Shown here piece by piece: positions 53,736-63,204 of a stretch of 64,000 bases of DNA. Both the position numbers and the translations under genes were made by a program. The DNA is from Sinomicrobium soli (GTDB lineage Bacteria; Bacteroidota; Bacteroidia; Flavobacteriales; Flavobacteriaceae). The notes under the pieces are model-generated. The model was not told the origin of the DNA and ran no database searches. It saw only the letters and a list, made by a program, of their open reading frames with translations. The stretch spans positions 62,001 to 126,000 of the forward strand of contig NZ_QLNV01000005.1 in NCBI RefSeq assembly GCF_003285545.1. The letters are read 5' to 3'. Each line of letters starts with the position of its first letter. Position 1 is the first letter of the stretch.

Positions 53736-54470
53736 ATGATAGCGATACACCAGCTGACCAAAAAATATAAGGCCGTTCCGGTACTGGATATCGGTGAACT
53801 TTACATTCCTTCGGGCGAGAGTGTGGGCCTGGTGGGAAATAACGGTGCCGGGAAGACCACCTTGTTCAGCCTGCTGCTCGACCTGGTGAAACCAACCTCC
53901 GGATATGTGGTAAATCACGGGGTGGTGGTCCATAAGAGCGAAGCCTGGAAACCCCTGACCTCGGCCTTTATCGACGAGAGTTTCCTGATAGGCTATCTCA
54001 CGCCTGAAGAATATTTCTATTTTACCGGGGAACTGAGAGGGTGGAACCGGGCCGATACGGATACGTTTCTCGGAAAGTACAAGGCCTTTTTCAACGGGGA
54101 GATCCTGGGCCGTAAAAAATACCTGAGAGACCTTTCCAAGGGAAACCAGAAAAAGGTGGGGATTGTAGCTGCGTTTATCGGCAACCCTAAAGTGGTGATC
54201 CTCGACGAGCCCTTTGCCAATCTGGACCCGTCTACCCAGATCCGTCTTAAAGACCTTATCAGGGGCATGGCAGAAGACCCGGAAGTGACCGTCCTGGTCT
54301 CCAGTCATGACCTGCTTCATGTGACCGATGTATGCCGGCGTATTGTTCTCCTGGACAGGGGATCGGTGGTCAGGGACCTGCAGACCACTCCCGAGACCCT
54401 GAGGGAGCTGGAACATTTTTTTTCCGGCGCGCCGGTGGTTCGGGATTATGGGGATAACGAACTCATTTAA
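53736..54470 (+). CDS. ABC transporter ATP-binding protein
   Basis: Protein of 244 residues. Walker A GNNGAGKTTLFS, signature loop LSKGNQKKVGIVAAF, Walker B VVILDEPFANLDPS and the H-loop SSHDLLHVTD are all intact. Partner of the DUF5687 permease. Confidence 0.95.
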   Translation: MIAIHQLTKKYKAVPVLDIGELYIPSGESVGLVGNNGAGKTTLFSLLLDLVKPTSGYVVNHGVVVHKSEAWKPLTSAFIDESFLIGYLTPEEYFYFTGELRGWNRADTDTFLGKYKAFFNGEILGRKKYLRDLSKGNQKKVGIVAAFIGNPKVVILDEPFANLDPSTQIRLKDLIRGMAEDPEVTVLVSSHDLLHVTDVCRRIVLLDRGSVVRDLQTTPETLRELEHFFSGAPVVRDYGDNELI

Positions 54471-54539
54471 ACCGGGTAATGTTCTTTTTAATCGAAAAAG
54501 AAATGTATTTTTACCCGTGCAAATTACAGCTTGTTGCCG

Positions 54540-57107
54540 GTGAAATCCTTTGTTAACATATCCTGTACCGTTTTTGTTGTGGGCATATTGCCTTTGTGTA
54601 TGCTTATGGGGTGCTCGACACAGAAAGATGCTTTTCTGAACAGGAATTTTCACGCGCTTACGGCCAGGTACAACATCCTGCACAACGGTACTGAAGCCCT
54701 GAAGGAAGGCAGGGAGGGGCTTGTTACCGGTTACACCGATGACTTCTGGGAAATATTACCCGTAGAACGTATGGAGGTGGTGGAAGAGCAATCGCTCGGA
54801 GGAGGAGCCGGAAACCCGAATTTTGAGAGGGCCGAAGAGAAGGCGGCCAAAGCCGTACAGAAACACGGGATGAATATCCGGGGGAGGGAACGCAATCCGC
54901 AGATGGACGAAGCCTACCTGCTGTTGGGGATTTCCAGGTATTACGACCAGCGCTTTATCCCGGCCATGGAAGCTTTTAACTATTTGCTGGACCGGTATCC
55001 CGACAGTAAGCGGTATGCCGAAACCAGGATATGGCGTGAAAAAACGAACATACGTCTTGAAAGTGAAGAGCTCGCTATTGAAAACCTCAAGGACCTGTTG
55101 TATCACCTCGAGCTTAAAGACCAGGATTATGCCGATGCCAGTGCAGCCATGGCGCAGGCCTATATCAATCTCGGGCATCGGGACAGCGCGGTACAGCGGC
55201 TTAAAATCGCGACCGGACTTACCCGGAAACAGGAGGAAAAAGGAAGATATCAGTTCATTACCGGCCAGTTATACGACATGGCCGGAGCCAGAGACAGTGC
55301 CAATATCGCCTACGACAAGGTAATCGCCCTGAACCGCAGGGTACCCCGGTCGTATCATATTCACGCCATACTCCGCAAAATGAGAAATACCCCTGCAGAA
55401 ACGGAGGAGGAAGCTGTGGCCCGGAGGGAAATTCTGGAGAAGATGGAAAAAAACAGGGAGAATCGTCCCTACCTGGATGTGGTATATCACTATATCGCAG
55501 ATTTCCATGCCGGGAATGACTCGCTTTTACTGGCGGAAGCATATCTCAACAGGTCGCTCGGGGCCAATACAGGCGACCGGAAGTTAAGGGCTACCTGCTA
55601 CGAGCAGCTGGCGGAGATGAATTTCGACAGGCATAATTATAAGGATGCGGGGGCCTATTACGACAGTACACTGACACAGCTTACAAACGATCTGCGAAAA
55701 ATCAGGGCGATTACCCGTAAAAGGGAGAACCTCGAAGATGTGATCAGGTATGAGGATATCGTACAGGTAAACGACAGCATACTGTACCTGGCCGGTCTGC
55801 CGGAAGCGGAGAGGGTAGCTTATTTCGAGACGTATATTGAAGGCCTGAAGGCCGAGGAAGAAAAAAAGAGGGAAGCGGGAGAAGAAGCCGGGGATACCGG
55901 TTTTTTTGACCCGTTTGACGAAACGGCAAACCGGGTACGGGGAAACGAAGGGGGGAAGTTTTATTTTTACAATACGATAGCCCTGGGGCAGGGAGAAACC
56001 GCCTTTCGGCGTATATGGGGCAACAGGGAACTGGCAGACAACTGGAGATGGTCGCGCCGGCAGGTATCGCAGAAGGAAGAAGTCGCGGCGCACAGTGAAA
56101 CGCAGCTCATGGTAACCCCCGAGCAGCGCTACGATACCGGTTTTTATCTCGACCGGATCCCGACTGAGCCACGTGTACTGGACAGTCTGAAAAAAGACCG
56201 GGATTTTGCCAACTATCAGCTGGGGCTCATATACAAGGAAAAGTTTAAGGAATACCCGCTCGCCGCCGGAAAGCTCGAACGCGTACTGGAAAGTACTCCC
56301 GAGGAAAAACTGGTATTGCCGTCGAAATATCACCTGTACCGCCTGTACGAGTTGCTCGGCGATGCCCGTGTGGGCAGGATGCGGGAAGACATCACAAAAA
56401 ACCATGCAGGATCGCGGTATGCGGAGATCCTCAATAATCCCGAAGCCGTACTGGCCGGGGAAAGTGATGATCCCGAGACGTATTTTACCGCGTTGCACCG
56501 GAAATTCGAAGACCAGCAGTACGAGACCGTATTGCAGGATACGGAAAAATATATCAGGGCACACAGCGGGGAAGAGATCATCCCCAGAATGGAAATGCTC
56601 AGGGCTGCGTGCCTGGGAAGGCTGTACGGCGTGGAGCGTTTCAGGGGAGCACTCAGCACCATTGCGCTGGATTACCCCAACGAGGAGATCGGGGAGGAAG
56701 CCCGGAAAAAACTGGAAGAGACCGCCGCACTGGAAAAAGATACCCCCGGAGAAGAGACAGGCCGGTGGAAACTGATATTCCCGCTGGAAAGGAACAAGTA
56801 TGTCGAGATCCGCGAACTCGCGGAAACCATCGATTTTTTTTCGCTGAAATATCCGTACTACCAGAACCTCACGATCTCACGTGATGTTTATGACCAGGAT
56901 ACGGTGTTGCTGGTGATACACGGGCTCAGAAACCGCAAGGATGCCCTGGTATACGAGCAGCTTATCGATACCGACGACCAGTGTAAGGTGGAGGTGCCAC
57001 ATTTTCTCGTGCTGAGCCCTGACTACCGGACCATACAGGTGCACAAAAAGCTGGATAATTTTACAAAAGATAAAATATCCGGTAATACAGAAACGTTTAA
57101 TAATTAA
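54540..57107 (+). CDS. sprE: SprE/PorW-type TPR lipoprotein of type IX secretion and gliding
   Basis: Protein of about 855 residues from GTG 54540; TTGs at 54531 and 54534 are weaker choices. Signal with lipobox (ILPLCMLMGCSTQKD), the SprE-type start DAFLNRNFHALTARYNILHN, then many TPR units (DEAYLLLGISRYYDQRFIPA, KDQDYADASAAMAQAYINL). In Flavobacteria SprE/PorW is a periplasmic lipoprotein needed for type IX secretion. It is followed by bactofilin, DUF6168 and atp genes, an arrangement I recall from other members of the family. Confidence 0.9.
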   Translation: MKSFVNISCTVFVVGILPLCMLMGCSTQKDAFLNRNFHALTARYNILHNGTEALKEGREGLVTGYTDDFWEILPVERMEVVEEQSLGGGAGNPNFERAEEKAAKAVQKHGMNIRGRERNPQMDEAYLLLGISRYYDQRFIPAMEAFNYLLDRYPDSKRYAETRIWREKTNIRLESEELAIENLKDLLYHLELKDQDYADASAAMAQAYINLGHRDSAVQRLKIATGLTRKQEEKGRYQFITGQLYDMAGARDSANIAYDKVIALNRRVPRSYHIHAILRKMRNTPAETEEEAVARREILEKMEKNRENRPYLDVVYHYIADFHAGNDSLLLAEAYLNRSLGANTGDRKLRATCYEQLAEMNFDRHNYKDAGAYYDSTLTQLTNDLRKIRAITRKRENLEDVIRYEDIVQVNDSILYLAGLPEAERVAYFETYIEGLKAEEEKKREAGEEAGDTGFFDPFDETANRVRGNEGGKFYFYNTIALGQGETAFRRIWGNRELADNWRWSRRQVSQKEEVAAHSETQLMVTPEQRYDTGFYLDRIPTEPRVLDSLKKDRDFANYQLGLIYKEKFKEYPLAAGKLERVLESTPEEKLVLPSKYHLYRLYELLGDARVGRMREDITKNHAGSRYAEILNNPEAVLAGESDDPETYFTALHRKFEDQQYETVLQDTEKYIRAHSGEEIIPRMEMLRAACLGRLYGVERFRGALSTIALDYPNEEIGEEARKKLEETAALEKDTPGEETGRWKLIFPLERNKYVEIRELAETIDFFSLKYPYYQNLTISRDVYDQDTVLLVIHGLRNRKDALVYEQLIDTDDQCKVEVPHFLVLSPDYRTIQVHKKLDNFTKDKISGNTETFNN

Positions 57108-57118
57108 AATACCCCGGA

Positions 57119-57538
57119 ATGTTTTCAGAAACCAAAAGAGGAAAGGTCATTACCGAAACCTTTCCGCAGGCTAACCGAATTGAAAAAGACACCAGTATTA
57201 CCGGTGATATTGTCTCTGCCACGGATATACGTATCGATGGCAGGGTAGAAGGCAATATAAAGTCTTCCGGACGGATAGTGATCGGTAAGGACGGCATTAT
57301 CAACGGCAAGATAGAGTGTGTCAATGCCGATATCGAAGGCCGTTTTACGGGTGAGCTCAACGTTGCCGAACAGCTTTCGCTGAAAACGTCGGCCTTTATC
57401 CAGGGCGAGGTGGTGGCGGGGAAGCTGTCGGTAGAACCCGGGGCCACGTTTAATGCCAGCTGTACGATGAAAGGAGGCGACGTCAAATTGCTGGAAGAAG
57501 AAAAATCCGGGCAGGGGAAATCCGGGAAAACAGCCTGA
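57119..57538 (+). CDS. Bactofilin-family cytoskeletal protein
   Basis: Protein of 139 residues. The central beta-helix repeats show as DTSITGDIVSATDIRIDGRV, GNIKSSGRIVIGKDGIINGK and VAGKLSVEPGATFNASC. Flexible ends (SGQGKSGKTA) flank it. Bactofilins polymerise at the membrane to scaffold wall enzymes. Starts 11 bp after sprE, so cotranscribed. Confidence 0.93.
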   Translation: MFSETKRGKVITETFPQANRIEKDTSITGDIVSATDIRIDGRVEGNIKSSGRIVIGKDGIINGKIECVNADIEGRFTGELNVAEQLSLKTSAFIQGEVVAGKLSVEPGATFNASCTMKGGDVKLLEEEKSGQGKSGKTA

Positions 57539-57563
57539 TACGGCCTGGGTATAATCGCTATTG

Positions 57564-57953
57564 ATGAAAAGACTTTTTTTCGCCTTTTTCAAGACGCTCC
57601 TTGCTTTTACCGCAGTGTTGTTCGGGGTTCAATATGCCGTGATGAACTACGGTGCCGCATCCGGAAATTTCCATATTTCTCCCTTTGCCATTTACGGCTT
57701 TCATTTTCTGAGCACCCTCCTGATCTATGCTCTCCTGCTGTATGTAAGCCGGACCGCCCGTGACCGCACCGGGCATGCCTTTATGGCCGGGAGTGTGGTG
57801 AGAATGCTGGCATCGGTGGTGTTCCTGTGGCCGCTGATGGAGAAAGACGCAGATCCTGTTGCGGATATACTGGCTTTTTTTATTCCCTATTTTGTTTTTT
57901 TAACGATAGAAGTGTTTTATGTGGTAAAACTCCTTCAGGAGGATGAGAAGTAA
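57564..57953 (+). CDS. DUF6168-like membrane protein before the ATP synthase genes
   Basis: Protein of 129 residues with four membrane helices. The position between bactofilin and atpB is where Flavobacteria carry AtpZ/AtpI and DUF6168 genes. The sequence fits DUF6168 better than AtpI; no AtpZ-like frame is present. The TTG three bases upstream is ignored in favour of ATG 57564. Confidence 0.65.
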   Translation: MKRLFFAFFKTLLAFTAVLFGVQYAVMNYGAASGNFHISPFAIYGFHFLSTLLIYALLLYVSRTARDRTGHAFMAGSVVRMLASVVFLWPLMEKDADPVADILAFFIPYFVFLTIEVFYVVKLLQEDEK

Positions 57954-58005
57954 AAAAACGACAAAAAATCTTTAGTTGTAAACAGTAAATTGTTAATTAA
58001 ATTTT

Positions 58006-58013
58006 TACCTTTG
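58006..58013 (+). promoter_or_regulatory. TAnnTTTG -7 element of the atp operon
   Basis: TACCTTTG is a perfect match, 41 bp before the atpB ATG. Candidate TTGs at 57976 and 57990 give spacers of 27 and 13 bp, both off consensus. Confidence 0.5.
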
Positions 58014-58054
58014 CGCCAAAATTTCGAGACCTGGTATTTTTTACAAAAAGAGAT

Positions 58055-59128
58055 ATGGCGTTAGCACGAAAATCAATTACAAATCTGGTTCTTTTAGCTT
58101 TTTTGATCGTCTCATCAGCGTTTGCTCAGGAGCATCATGACAATGGTGCGGAAGCAGGGGAAGAGGCTTTTGACCCCACCGGGCTTATCATGCATCACAT
58201 CAGTGATTCCCATGAATTCCATATTTTCGGAGACATATCCCTGAGTTTGCCGGTGATCCTGTGGACAGAAAACGGGCTGGTGACTTTTATGTCGGGGGAA
58301 TTTCATCACGACGAAACCGGAAAGGTGGTCGTGGAACGCAACGGGATGAAGTTTGTCCGCTATCACGATGAAATATATTACGCCGGTGAAAACGGAGGGG
58401 TGGAATACGATGATGAACACCACCCCGTAAACAGCAGGCCGCTTAATTTTTCCATAACCAAGAATGTTTTTACGCTTTTCCTGGCCTCGGCAATTATGCT
58501 GCTGGTGTTTATTCCCGTAGCCGGATCGTATAAGAGAAACAAGGGGGCGCCCAAGGGGCTTGCCGGATTTATGGAGCCTTTGATCCTCTTTGTGCGCAAC
58601 GACATAGCGATACCCAATATCGGAAAGAAAAAATACGAGAAGTACATGCCCTATTTACTGACCGTATTTTTTTTGATCTGGTTCGGTAACCTTTTCGGGC
58701 TTATACCGTTCTTCCCTTTCACCGGAACCCTGACCAACGACATACTGTTTACGGGAGTACTTGCCGTATTCACTTTCCTGATCACTACCTTCAGCGGAAA
58801 CAAACATTACTGGGGGCATATTTTTGCCACTCCGGGAGTGCCGAAGCCCCTGTTGCTGATCATGATCCCTGTTGAGGTGCTCGGTATGTTTACGAAGCCC
58901 TTTGCCCTTATGGTACGTTTGTTTGCAAACATTACCGCGGGGCATATTGTCATCCTTAGCCTTTTCTCCCTGATCTTTATATTCAAGACGGCTGCAGTAG
59001 CTCCGGTGTCTATCGCATTTGCCCTGTTCATGTTCGTACTGGAACTCCTGGTAGCGGCATTACAGGCCTATGTATTTACACTGTTGTCTGCACTGTTCAT
59101 AGGGCAGGCCGTGGAAGACCATCATTAG
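58055..59128 (+). CDS. atpB: ATP synthase F0 subunit a
   Basis: Protein of 357 residues. The essential arginine is in FALMVRLFANITAGHIVIL. A signal peptide (NLVLLAFLIVSSAFAQ) and a histidine-rich periplasmic domain of about 115 residues precede the five or six membrane helices, an extension I recall from other Bacteroidota. Subunit a guides protons to and from the c-ring. Confidence 0.97.
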   Translation: MALARKSITNLVLLAFLIVSSAFAQEHHDNGAEAGEEAFDPTGLIMHHISDSHEFHIFGDISLSLPVILWTENGLVTFMSGEFHHDETGKVVVERNGMKFVRYHDEIYYAGENGGVEYDDEHHPVNSRPLNFSITKNVFTLFLASAIMLLVFIPVAGSYKRNKGAPKGLAGFMEPLILFVRNDIAIPNIGKKKYEKYMPYLLTVFFLIWFGNLFGLIPFFPFTGTLTNDILFTGVLAVFTFLITTFSGNKHYWGHIFATPGVPKPLLLIMIPVEVLGMFTKPFALMVRLFANITAGHIVILSLFSLIFIFKTAAVAPVSIAFALFMFVLELLVAALQAYVFTLLSALFIGQAVEDHH

Positions 59129-59179
59129 GAAAAGGATAAAAAACGAGTTTTATTTACTAACTATTATAAATTTTTAACT

Positions 59180-59380
59180 ATGGTTTTAGCTGGAATAGGA
59201 GCCGGATTGGCCGCGATCGCTGCGGGAATAGGTATCGGTAAAATCGGTGGTTCTGCCATGGATGCTATCGCACGTCAACCAGAAGCAGCTTCTAAAATTC
59301 AGACAGCTATGATTATTGCTGCGGCACTTATCGAAGGTGTTGCCCTGTTTGCAGTGGTTGTAGCCCTGATGAAAGGTTAA
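59180..59380 (+). CDS. atpE: ATP synthase F0 subunit c
   Basis: Protein of 66 residues. Two helices with the polar loop ARQPEAASKIQ and the ion-carrying glutamate in AAALIEGVALFAVV. No extra sodium-type residues are obvious, so proton use is likely. Confidence 0.97.
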   Translation: MVLAGIGAGLAAIAAGIGIGKIGGSAMDAIARQPEAASKIQTAMIIAAALIEGVALFAVVVALMKG

Positions 59381-59393
59381 TTAAAGGAAAACA

Positions 59394-59427
59394 CACTCCG
59401 TAACGGTTGGTTGCGGGGTGGTTTTTT
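59394..59427 (+). terminator. Terminator-like hairpin between atpE and atpF
   Basis: CACTCCG (59394-59400) pairs with CGGGGTG (59414-59420), one G-T pair, then GTTTTTTG. Inside the operon it could lower expression of genes after atpE. Confidence 0.55.
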
Positions 59428-59465
59428 GATTGTTTGTAAAGAAAAGACATTAAATATCCGATAAA

Positions 59466-59960
59466 ATGAACATTACGCATCCTGAAAGTTTGATATTTTG
59501 GACGGTTTTAGTTTTTGTCATCCTGCTTGTGCTGCTTAAAAAGTATGCATGGGGGCCTATTCTGGGTGCCGTAAAAGACAGGGAGACCTCTATAAATGAC
59601 GCCCTTGCCGCTGCAGAGGAAGCCCGTAAGGAAATGCAGAACCTCAAGGCGGATAATGAGCGTATTCTCAAGGAAGCGCGTGCCGAAAGGGATGCACTGC
59701 TCAAAGAAGCCCGTGAAATAAAAGAGCAGATCATTGCCGATGCGAAAGGGGAGGCCCAGGAGCAGGGCAACAAGATCATAGCCCAGGCCAAATCGACCAT
59801 AGAAAGTGAGAAGAAGGCAGCCCTGGCAGAATTGAAAAACCAGGTAGCCGGTCTTTCCCTGGAAATTGCGGAAAAAGTGGTGAAACAGGAGTTCTCCGAC
59901 AAGGACAAGCAGTTGGAACTGGTAGAAAACATGCTCGGTGAAGCGGGTACCTTAAACTAA
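59466..59960 (+). CDS. atpF: ATP synthase F0 subunit b
   Basis: Protein of 164 residues: one N-terminal membrane helix (ILFWTVLVFVILLVLLKKYAW-type segment) and a long charged stator helix (residues 30-140). Normal length. 7 bp before atpH. Confidence 0.96.
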   Translation: MNITHPESLIFWTVLVFVILLVLLKKYAWGPILGAVKDRETSINDALAAAEEARKEMQNLKADNERILKEARAERDALLKEAREIKEQIIADAKGEAQEQGNKIIAQAKSTIESEKKAALAELKNQVAGLSLEIAEKVVKQEFSDKDKQLELVENMLGEAGTLN

Positions 59961-59967
59961 GACAAGG

Positions 59968-60504
59968 ATGGCAGGATCGAGAGCAGCGATACGATATGCA
60001 AAGGCAGCCCTGGCCCTGGCCGGGGAACAGGATGCCGTAAAGGCCGTATACGGGGATATGGACCTGGTAAAAAACACGGTGTCTGCGAACCGTGATTTAC
60101 AACTGATGCTGAAAAGCCCCGTAGTTAAGGCAGAGGTGAAGAAAGCGGTATTGGATGAGATATTTGCCGGCCTACATAAAATAACCGGAGACCTGATAAG
60201 GGTACTGGTGGTCAATAACCGGGTAGACCTCCTGGCTGGTGTAGCCGGGCAGTACATGGCGCTGTATGACGAACATCACGGGAAACAGCAGGCTGTAGTG
60301 ACCACTGCGGTACCGCTCACAGACAGGCTTAAGGCCGGGGTGCTGCAGAAAGTGAAAGAACTTACAGGTAAGGAAGCCACCCTCAAAAACGTGATAGACG
60401 AGAGTATTATCGGGGGATTTGTACTGCGTATAGGTGACCTGCAGTACAATGCCAGCCTGGCACGCAGATTTTCCGATCTGAAACGAAAAATATCCTATAA
60501 TTAA
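59968..60504 (+). CDS. atpH: ATP synthase F1 subunit delta
   Basis: Protein of 178 residues, N-terminal SRAAIRYAKAALALAGEQ and late GKEATLKNVIDESIIGGFVL typical of delta/OSCP. Links the b stator to the alpha-beta head. Confidence 0.95.
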   Translation: MAGSRAAIRYAKAALALAGEQDAVKAVYGDMDLVKNTVSANRDLQLMLKSPVVKAEVKKAVLDEIFAGLHKITGDLIRVLVVNNRVDLLAGVAGQYMALYDEHHGKQQAVVTTAVPLTDRLKAGVLQKVKELTGKEATLKNVIDESIIGGFVLRIGDLQYNASLARRFSDLKRKISYN

Positions 60505-60526
60505 TCAAGTATAAGTACAATTAAAA

Positions 60527-60607
60527 ATGAGGCCGGAAAGCGGGCCTGCCGAAAAGGCGGAAATGTTCCCGGTCACTAAATACCAAAATAAAGATGGCAG
60601 AAGTTAA
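60527..60607 (+). CDS. Possible 26-codon upstream reading frame overlapping the atpA start
   Basis: ATG 60527 opens a frame ([16 protein letters not shown] then stop at 60607) that runs 14 bp past the atpA ATG in another frame. It might couple translation or be chance; an AGGCC/GGCCT hairpin lies within it. Confidence 0.2.
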   Translation: MRPESGPAEKAEMFPVTKYQNKDGRS

Positions 60608-62171
60608 TCCGGCTGAAGTATCAGCAATATTAAAAAAGCAGTTATCAGGGTTTGAGGCAGGAGCTTCCCTGGATGAAGTGGGAACCGTCCTGCAGGTAGG
60701 CGACGGTATTGCAAGGATTTACGGACTCTCCAATGCCCAGTACGGGGAATTGGTAGAGTTTGAAAGTGGTCTTGAAGGTATCGTACTTAACCTTGAGGAA
60801 GACAATGTAGGTGTGGTATTGCTGGGGCCTTCCAAGGAAATTAGGGAAGGGTCTGTCGCAAAACGTACCCGGCGTATCGCCTCCATCAAGGTAGGTGAAG
60901 GCATCGTGGGGCGTGTAGTGGATACTTTGGGGAATCCGATAGACGGGAAAGGAAACATAGAGGGAGACCTCTTTGAAATGCCTCTCGAGCGCAAGGCTCC
61001 CGGGGTGATTTTCCGCCAGCCGGTAAACGAACCGCTGCAAACGGGTATCAAGGCAGTAGATGCCATGATACCGGTGGGTAGAGGACAGCGTGAGCTCGTT
61101 ATCGGTGACCGCCAGACCGGGAAAACCACGGTTTGTATCGATACCATCCTCAATCAGAAAGAATTTTACGACGCGGGAGAGCCCGTATATTGTATATATG
61201 TTGCCGTAGGACAAAAAGCTTCTACGGTAGCGGCTATTGCCAAGACCCTTGAAGACAAGGGAGCCCTGGCGTATACTACCATCGTAGCGGCAAATGCTTC
61301 CGACCCTGCGCCCATGCAGGTATATGCTCCTTTTGCCGGGGCAGCTATCGGAGAGTATTTCCGCGACACCGGAAGACCTGCGCTCATCGTTTATGACGAT
61401 CTGTCGAAGCAGGCTGTAGCCTACCGTGAGGTATCGCTGCTGCTCCGTCGCCCGCCCGGGCGTGAGGCTTACCCCGGAGACGTCTTCTTCCTGCACTCCA
61501 GGCTGCTGGAGCGTGCGGCCAAGGTTATCGCAGACGATGATATCGCGAAGAACATGAACGATCTTCCGGAGGCGTTAAAACCGGTGGTTAAGGGAGGCGG
61601 GTCTCTTACGGCTCTGCCTATTATCGAAACTCAGGCAGGAGACGTATCGGCCTATATCCCGACCAACGTGATCTCTATTACCGACGGACAGATATTCCTG
61701 GAATCCGACCTCTTCAACTCGGGGGTAAGACCGGCGATCAACGTGGGTATTTCCGTATCGCGTGTAGGGGGGTCGGCACAGATCAAGTCCATGAAGAAAG
61801 TAGCGGGTACGCTGAAACTCGACCAGGCGCAGTTCCGCGAGCTCGAAGCCTTTGCCAAATTCGGTTCCGACCTGGATGCCGCCACGTTGAACGTCATCGA
61901 GAAAGGTAAGCGCAACGTGGAGATCCTGAAACAGGCACAGAACGATCCTTATACCGTGGAAGACCAGGTAGCGATCATTTATGCCGGGTCTAAAAACCTG
62001 TTGAGAAATGTACCCGTAAACAAGGTGAAGGAGTTTGAAAAGGAATACCTCGAATTCCTGAATGCAAAACACAGGAATGTACTCGACCTCTTAAAGCAGG
62101 GAAAACTGACCGATGAAGTTACCGATACACTGACGTCAGTAGCGAAAGAGCTGTCCGGAAAGTATAATTAG
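60594..62171 (+). CDS. atpA: ATP synthase F1 subunit alpha
   Basis: Protein of 525 residues. Walker [11 protein letters not shown], the [17 protein letters not shown] signature, and N-terminal [20 protein letters not shown] are present. Part of the catalytic hexamer; atpD is not in the window. Confidence 0.98.
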   Translation: MAEVNPAEVSAILKKQLSGFEAGASLDEVGTVLQVGDGIARIYGLSNAQYGELVEFESGLEGIVLNLEEDNVGVVLLGPSKEIREGSVAKRTRRIASIKVGEGIVGRVVDTLGNPIDGKGNIEGDLFEMPLERKAPGVIFRQPVNEPLQTGIKAVDAMIPVGRGQRELVIGDRQTGKTTVCIDTILNQKEFYDAGEPVYCIYVAVGQKASTVAAIAKTLEDKGALAYTTIVAANASDPAPMQVYAPFAGAAIGEYFRDTGRPALIVYDDLSKQAVAYREVSLLLRRPPGREAYPGDVFFLHSRLLERAAKVIADDDIAKNMNDLPEALKPVVKGGGSLTALPIIETQAGDVSAYIPTNVISITDGQIFLESDLFNSGVRPAINVGISVSRVGGSAQIKSMKKVAGTLKLDQAQFRELEAFAKFGSDLDAATLNVIEKGKRNVEILKQAQNDPYTVEDQVAIIYAGSKNLLRNVPVNKVKEFEKEYLEFLNAKHRNVLDLLKQGKLTDEVTDTLTSVAKELSGKYN

Positions 62172-62233
62172 TTAGTTCAGAATTCAGCGTCATAAACTCT
62201 GAACTCCGAACTCTGAACTCATAACTAAAAAAA
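62172..62233. repeat. 7-bp phased repeat between atpA and atpG
   Basis: AACTCTG, AACTCCG, AACTCTG, AACTCAT and AACTAAA in phase, ending a few A residues before the atpG ATG at 62234. Confidence 0.65.
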
Positions 62234-63094
62234 ATGGCAAACTTAAAAGAAATACGCGGAAGAATAGCCTCGGTATCCTCTACCATGCAGATCACCAGTG
62301 CCATGAAAATGGTGTCTGCTGCAAAGCTTAAAAAAGCCCAGGATGCCATTACGGCCATGCGCCCTTATGCGGAAAAGCTTACCGAGCTTCTCCAGGGGCT
62401 CAGTGCGACGCTTGAGGGAGATTCCGGCAGTGTTTATGCAGAACAGAGAGAGGTGCGGAAAGTCCTTGCGGTAGTGGTCACTTCCAATCGCGGACTGTGT
62501 GGTGCCTTTAACAGTAACGTGATCAAGGAATCCAGGCAACTGGCCGCTGCTGCCTACAGGGAAAAGCAGGTGGATTTTGTTACCGTGGGAAAAAAGGGAG
62601 ATGATGTTCTCGGAAAGCTGCATAATGTTATCGGGAACTACAATCATATTTTTGACGACCTCACTTTTGACGGGGTCGCCCTTATTGCCGACAGGCTGAT
62701 GGAATTGTACAGGGAAGGTACGTATGATAAAATAGTGCTGGTGTACAACCACTTCAAGAATGCAGGGAACCAGGTCGTGAGAACAGAACAGTTCCTGCCG
62801 ATTACCCCTGTGGAAGGTGACGTGGAACTGGCTACCGACTATATTTTCGAGCCGTCCAGAGAGGAGATTGTGGAGACGCTTATTCCCAAATCCCTGAAAA
62901 CACAGCTTTACAAGGCCATAAGAGATTCTTTTGCTTCCGAGCACGGAGCCCGAATGACTGCCATGCACAAGGCGACAGATAACGCCACCGAACTCAGGAA
63001 CCAGCTCAGGCTTACCTATAACAAGGCCAGGCAGGCCGCGATTACCAATGAGATCCTCGAGATCGTCGGCGGAGCGGAAGCCCTGAACAACTAA
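62234..63094 (+). CDS. atpG: ATP synthase F1 subunit gamma
   Basis: Protein of 286 residues. IRGRIASVSSTMQITSAMKMVSAAKL at the N-terminus (split: 20-residue limit observed) and the C-terminal ITNEILEIVGGAEAL are conserved. The central shaft that rotates in the head. Confidence 0.97.
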   Translation: MANLKEIRGRIASVSSTMQITSAMKMVSAAKLKKAQDAITAMRPYAEKLTELLQGLSATLEGDSGSVYAEQREVRKVLAVVVTSNRGLCGAFNSNVIKESRQLAAAAYREKQVDFVTVGKKGDDVLGKLHNVIGNYNHIFDDLTFDGVALIADRLMELYREGTYDKIVLVYNHFKNAGNQVVRTEQFLPITPVEGDVELATDYIFEPSREEIVETLIPKSLKTQLYKAIRDSFASEHGARMTAMHKATDNATELRNQLRLTYNKARQAAITNEILEIVGGAEALNN

Positions 63095-63146
63095 GCTGAC
63101 AACAACGGGGAATACCCTGTTCTGTTGAAAAAATATCGTTATAATC

Positions 63147-63177
63147 AAAGGACTGTCTGAAAAGGCAGTCCTTTTTG
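63147..63177 (+). terminator. Terminator of the atp operon
   Basis: AAAGGACTG (63147-63155) pairs with CAGTCCTTT (63166-63174), followed by TTGTTGG with T-run TTTTT. It is 53 bp past the atpG stop. Confidence 0.8.
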
Positions 63178-63204
63178 TTGGGGTAAACCATCATCCAGCT
63201 GACG

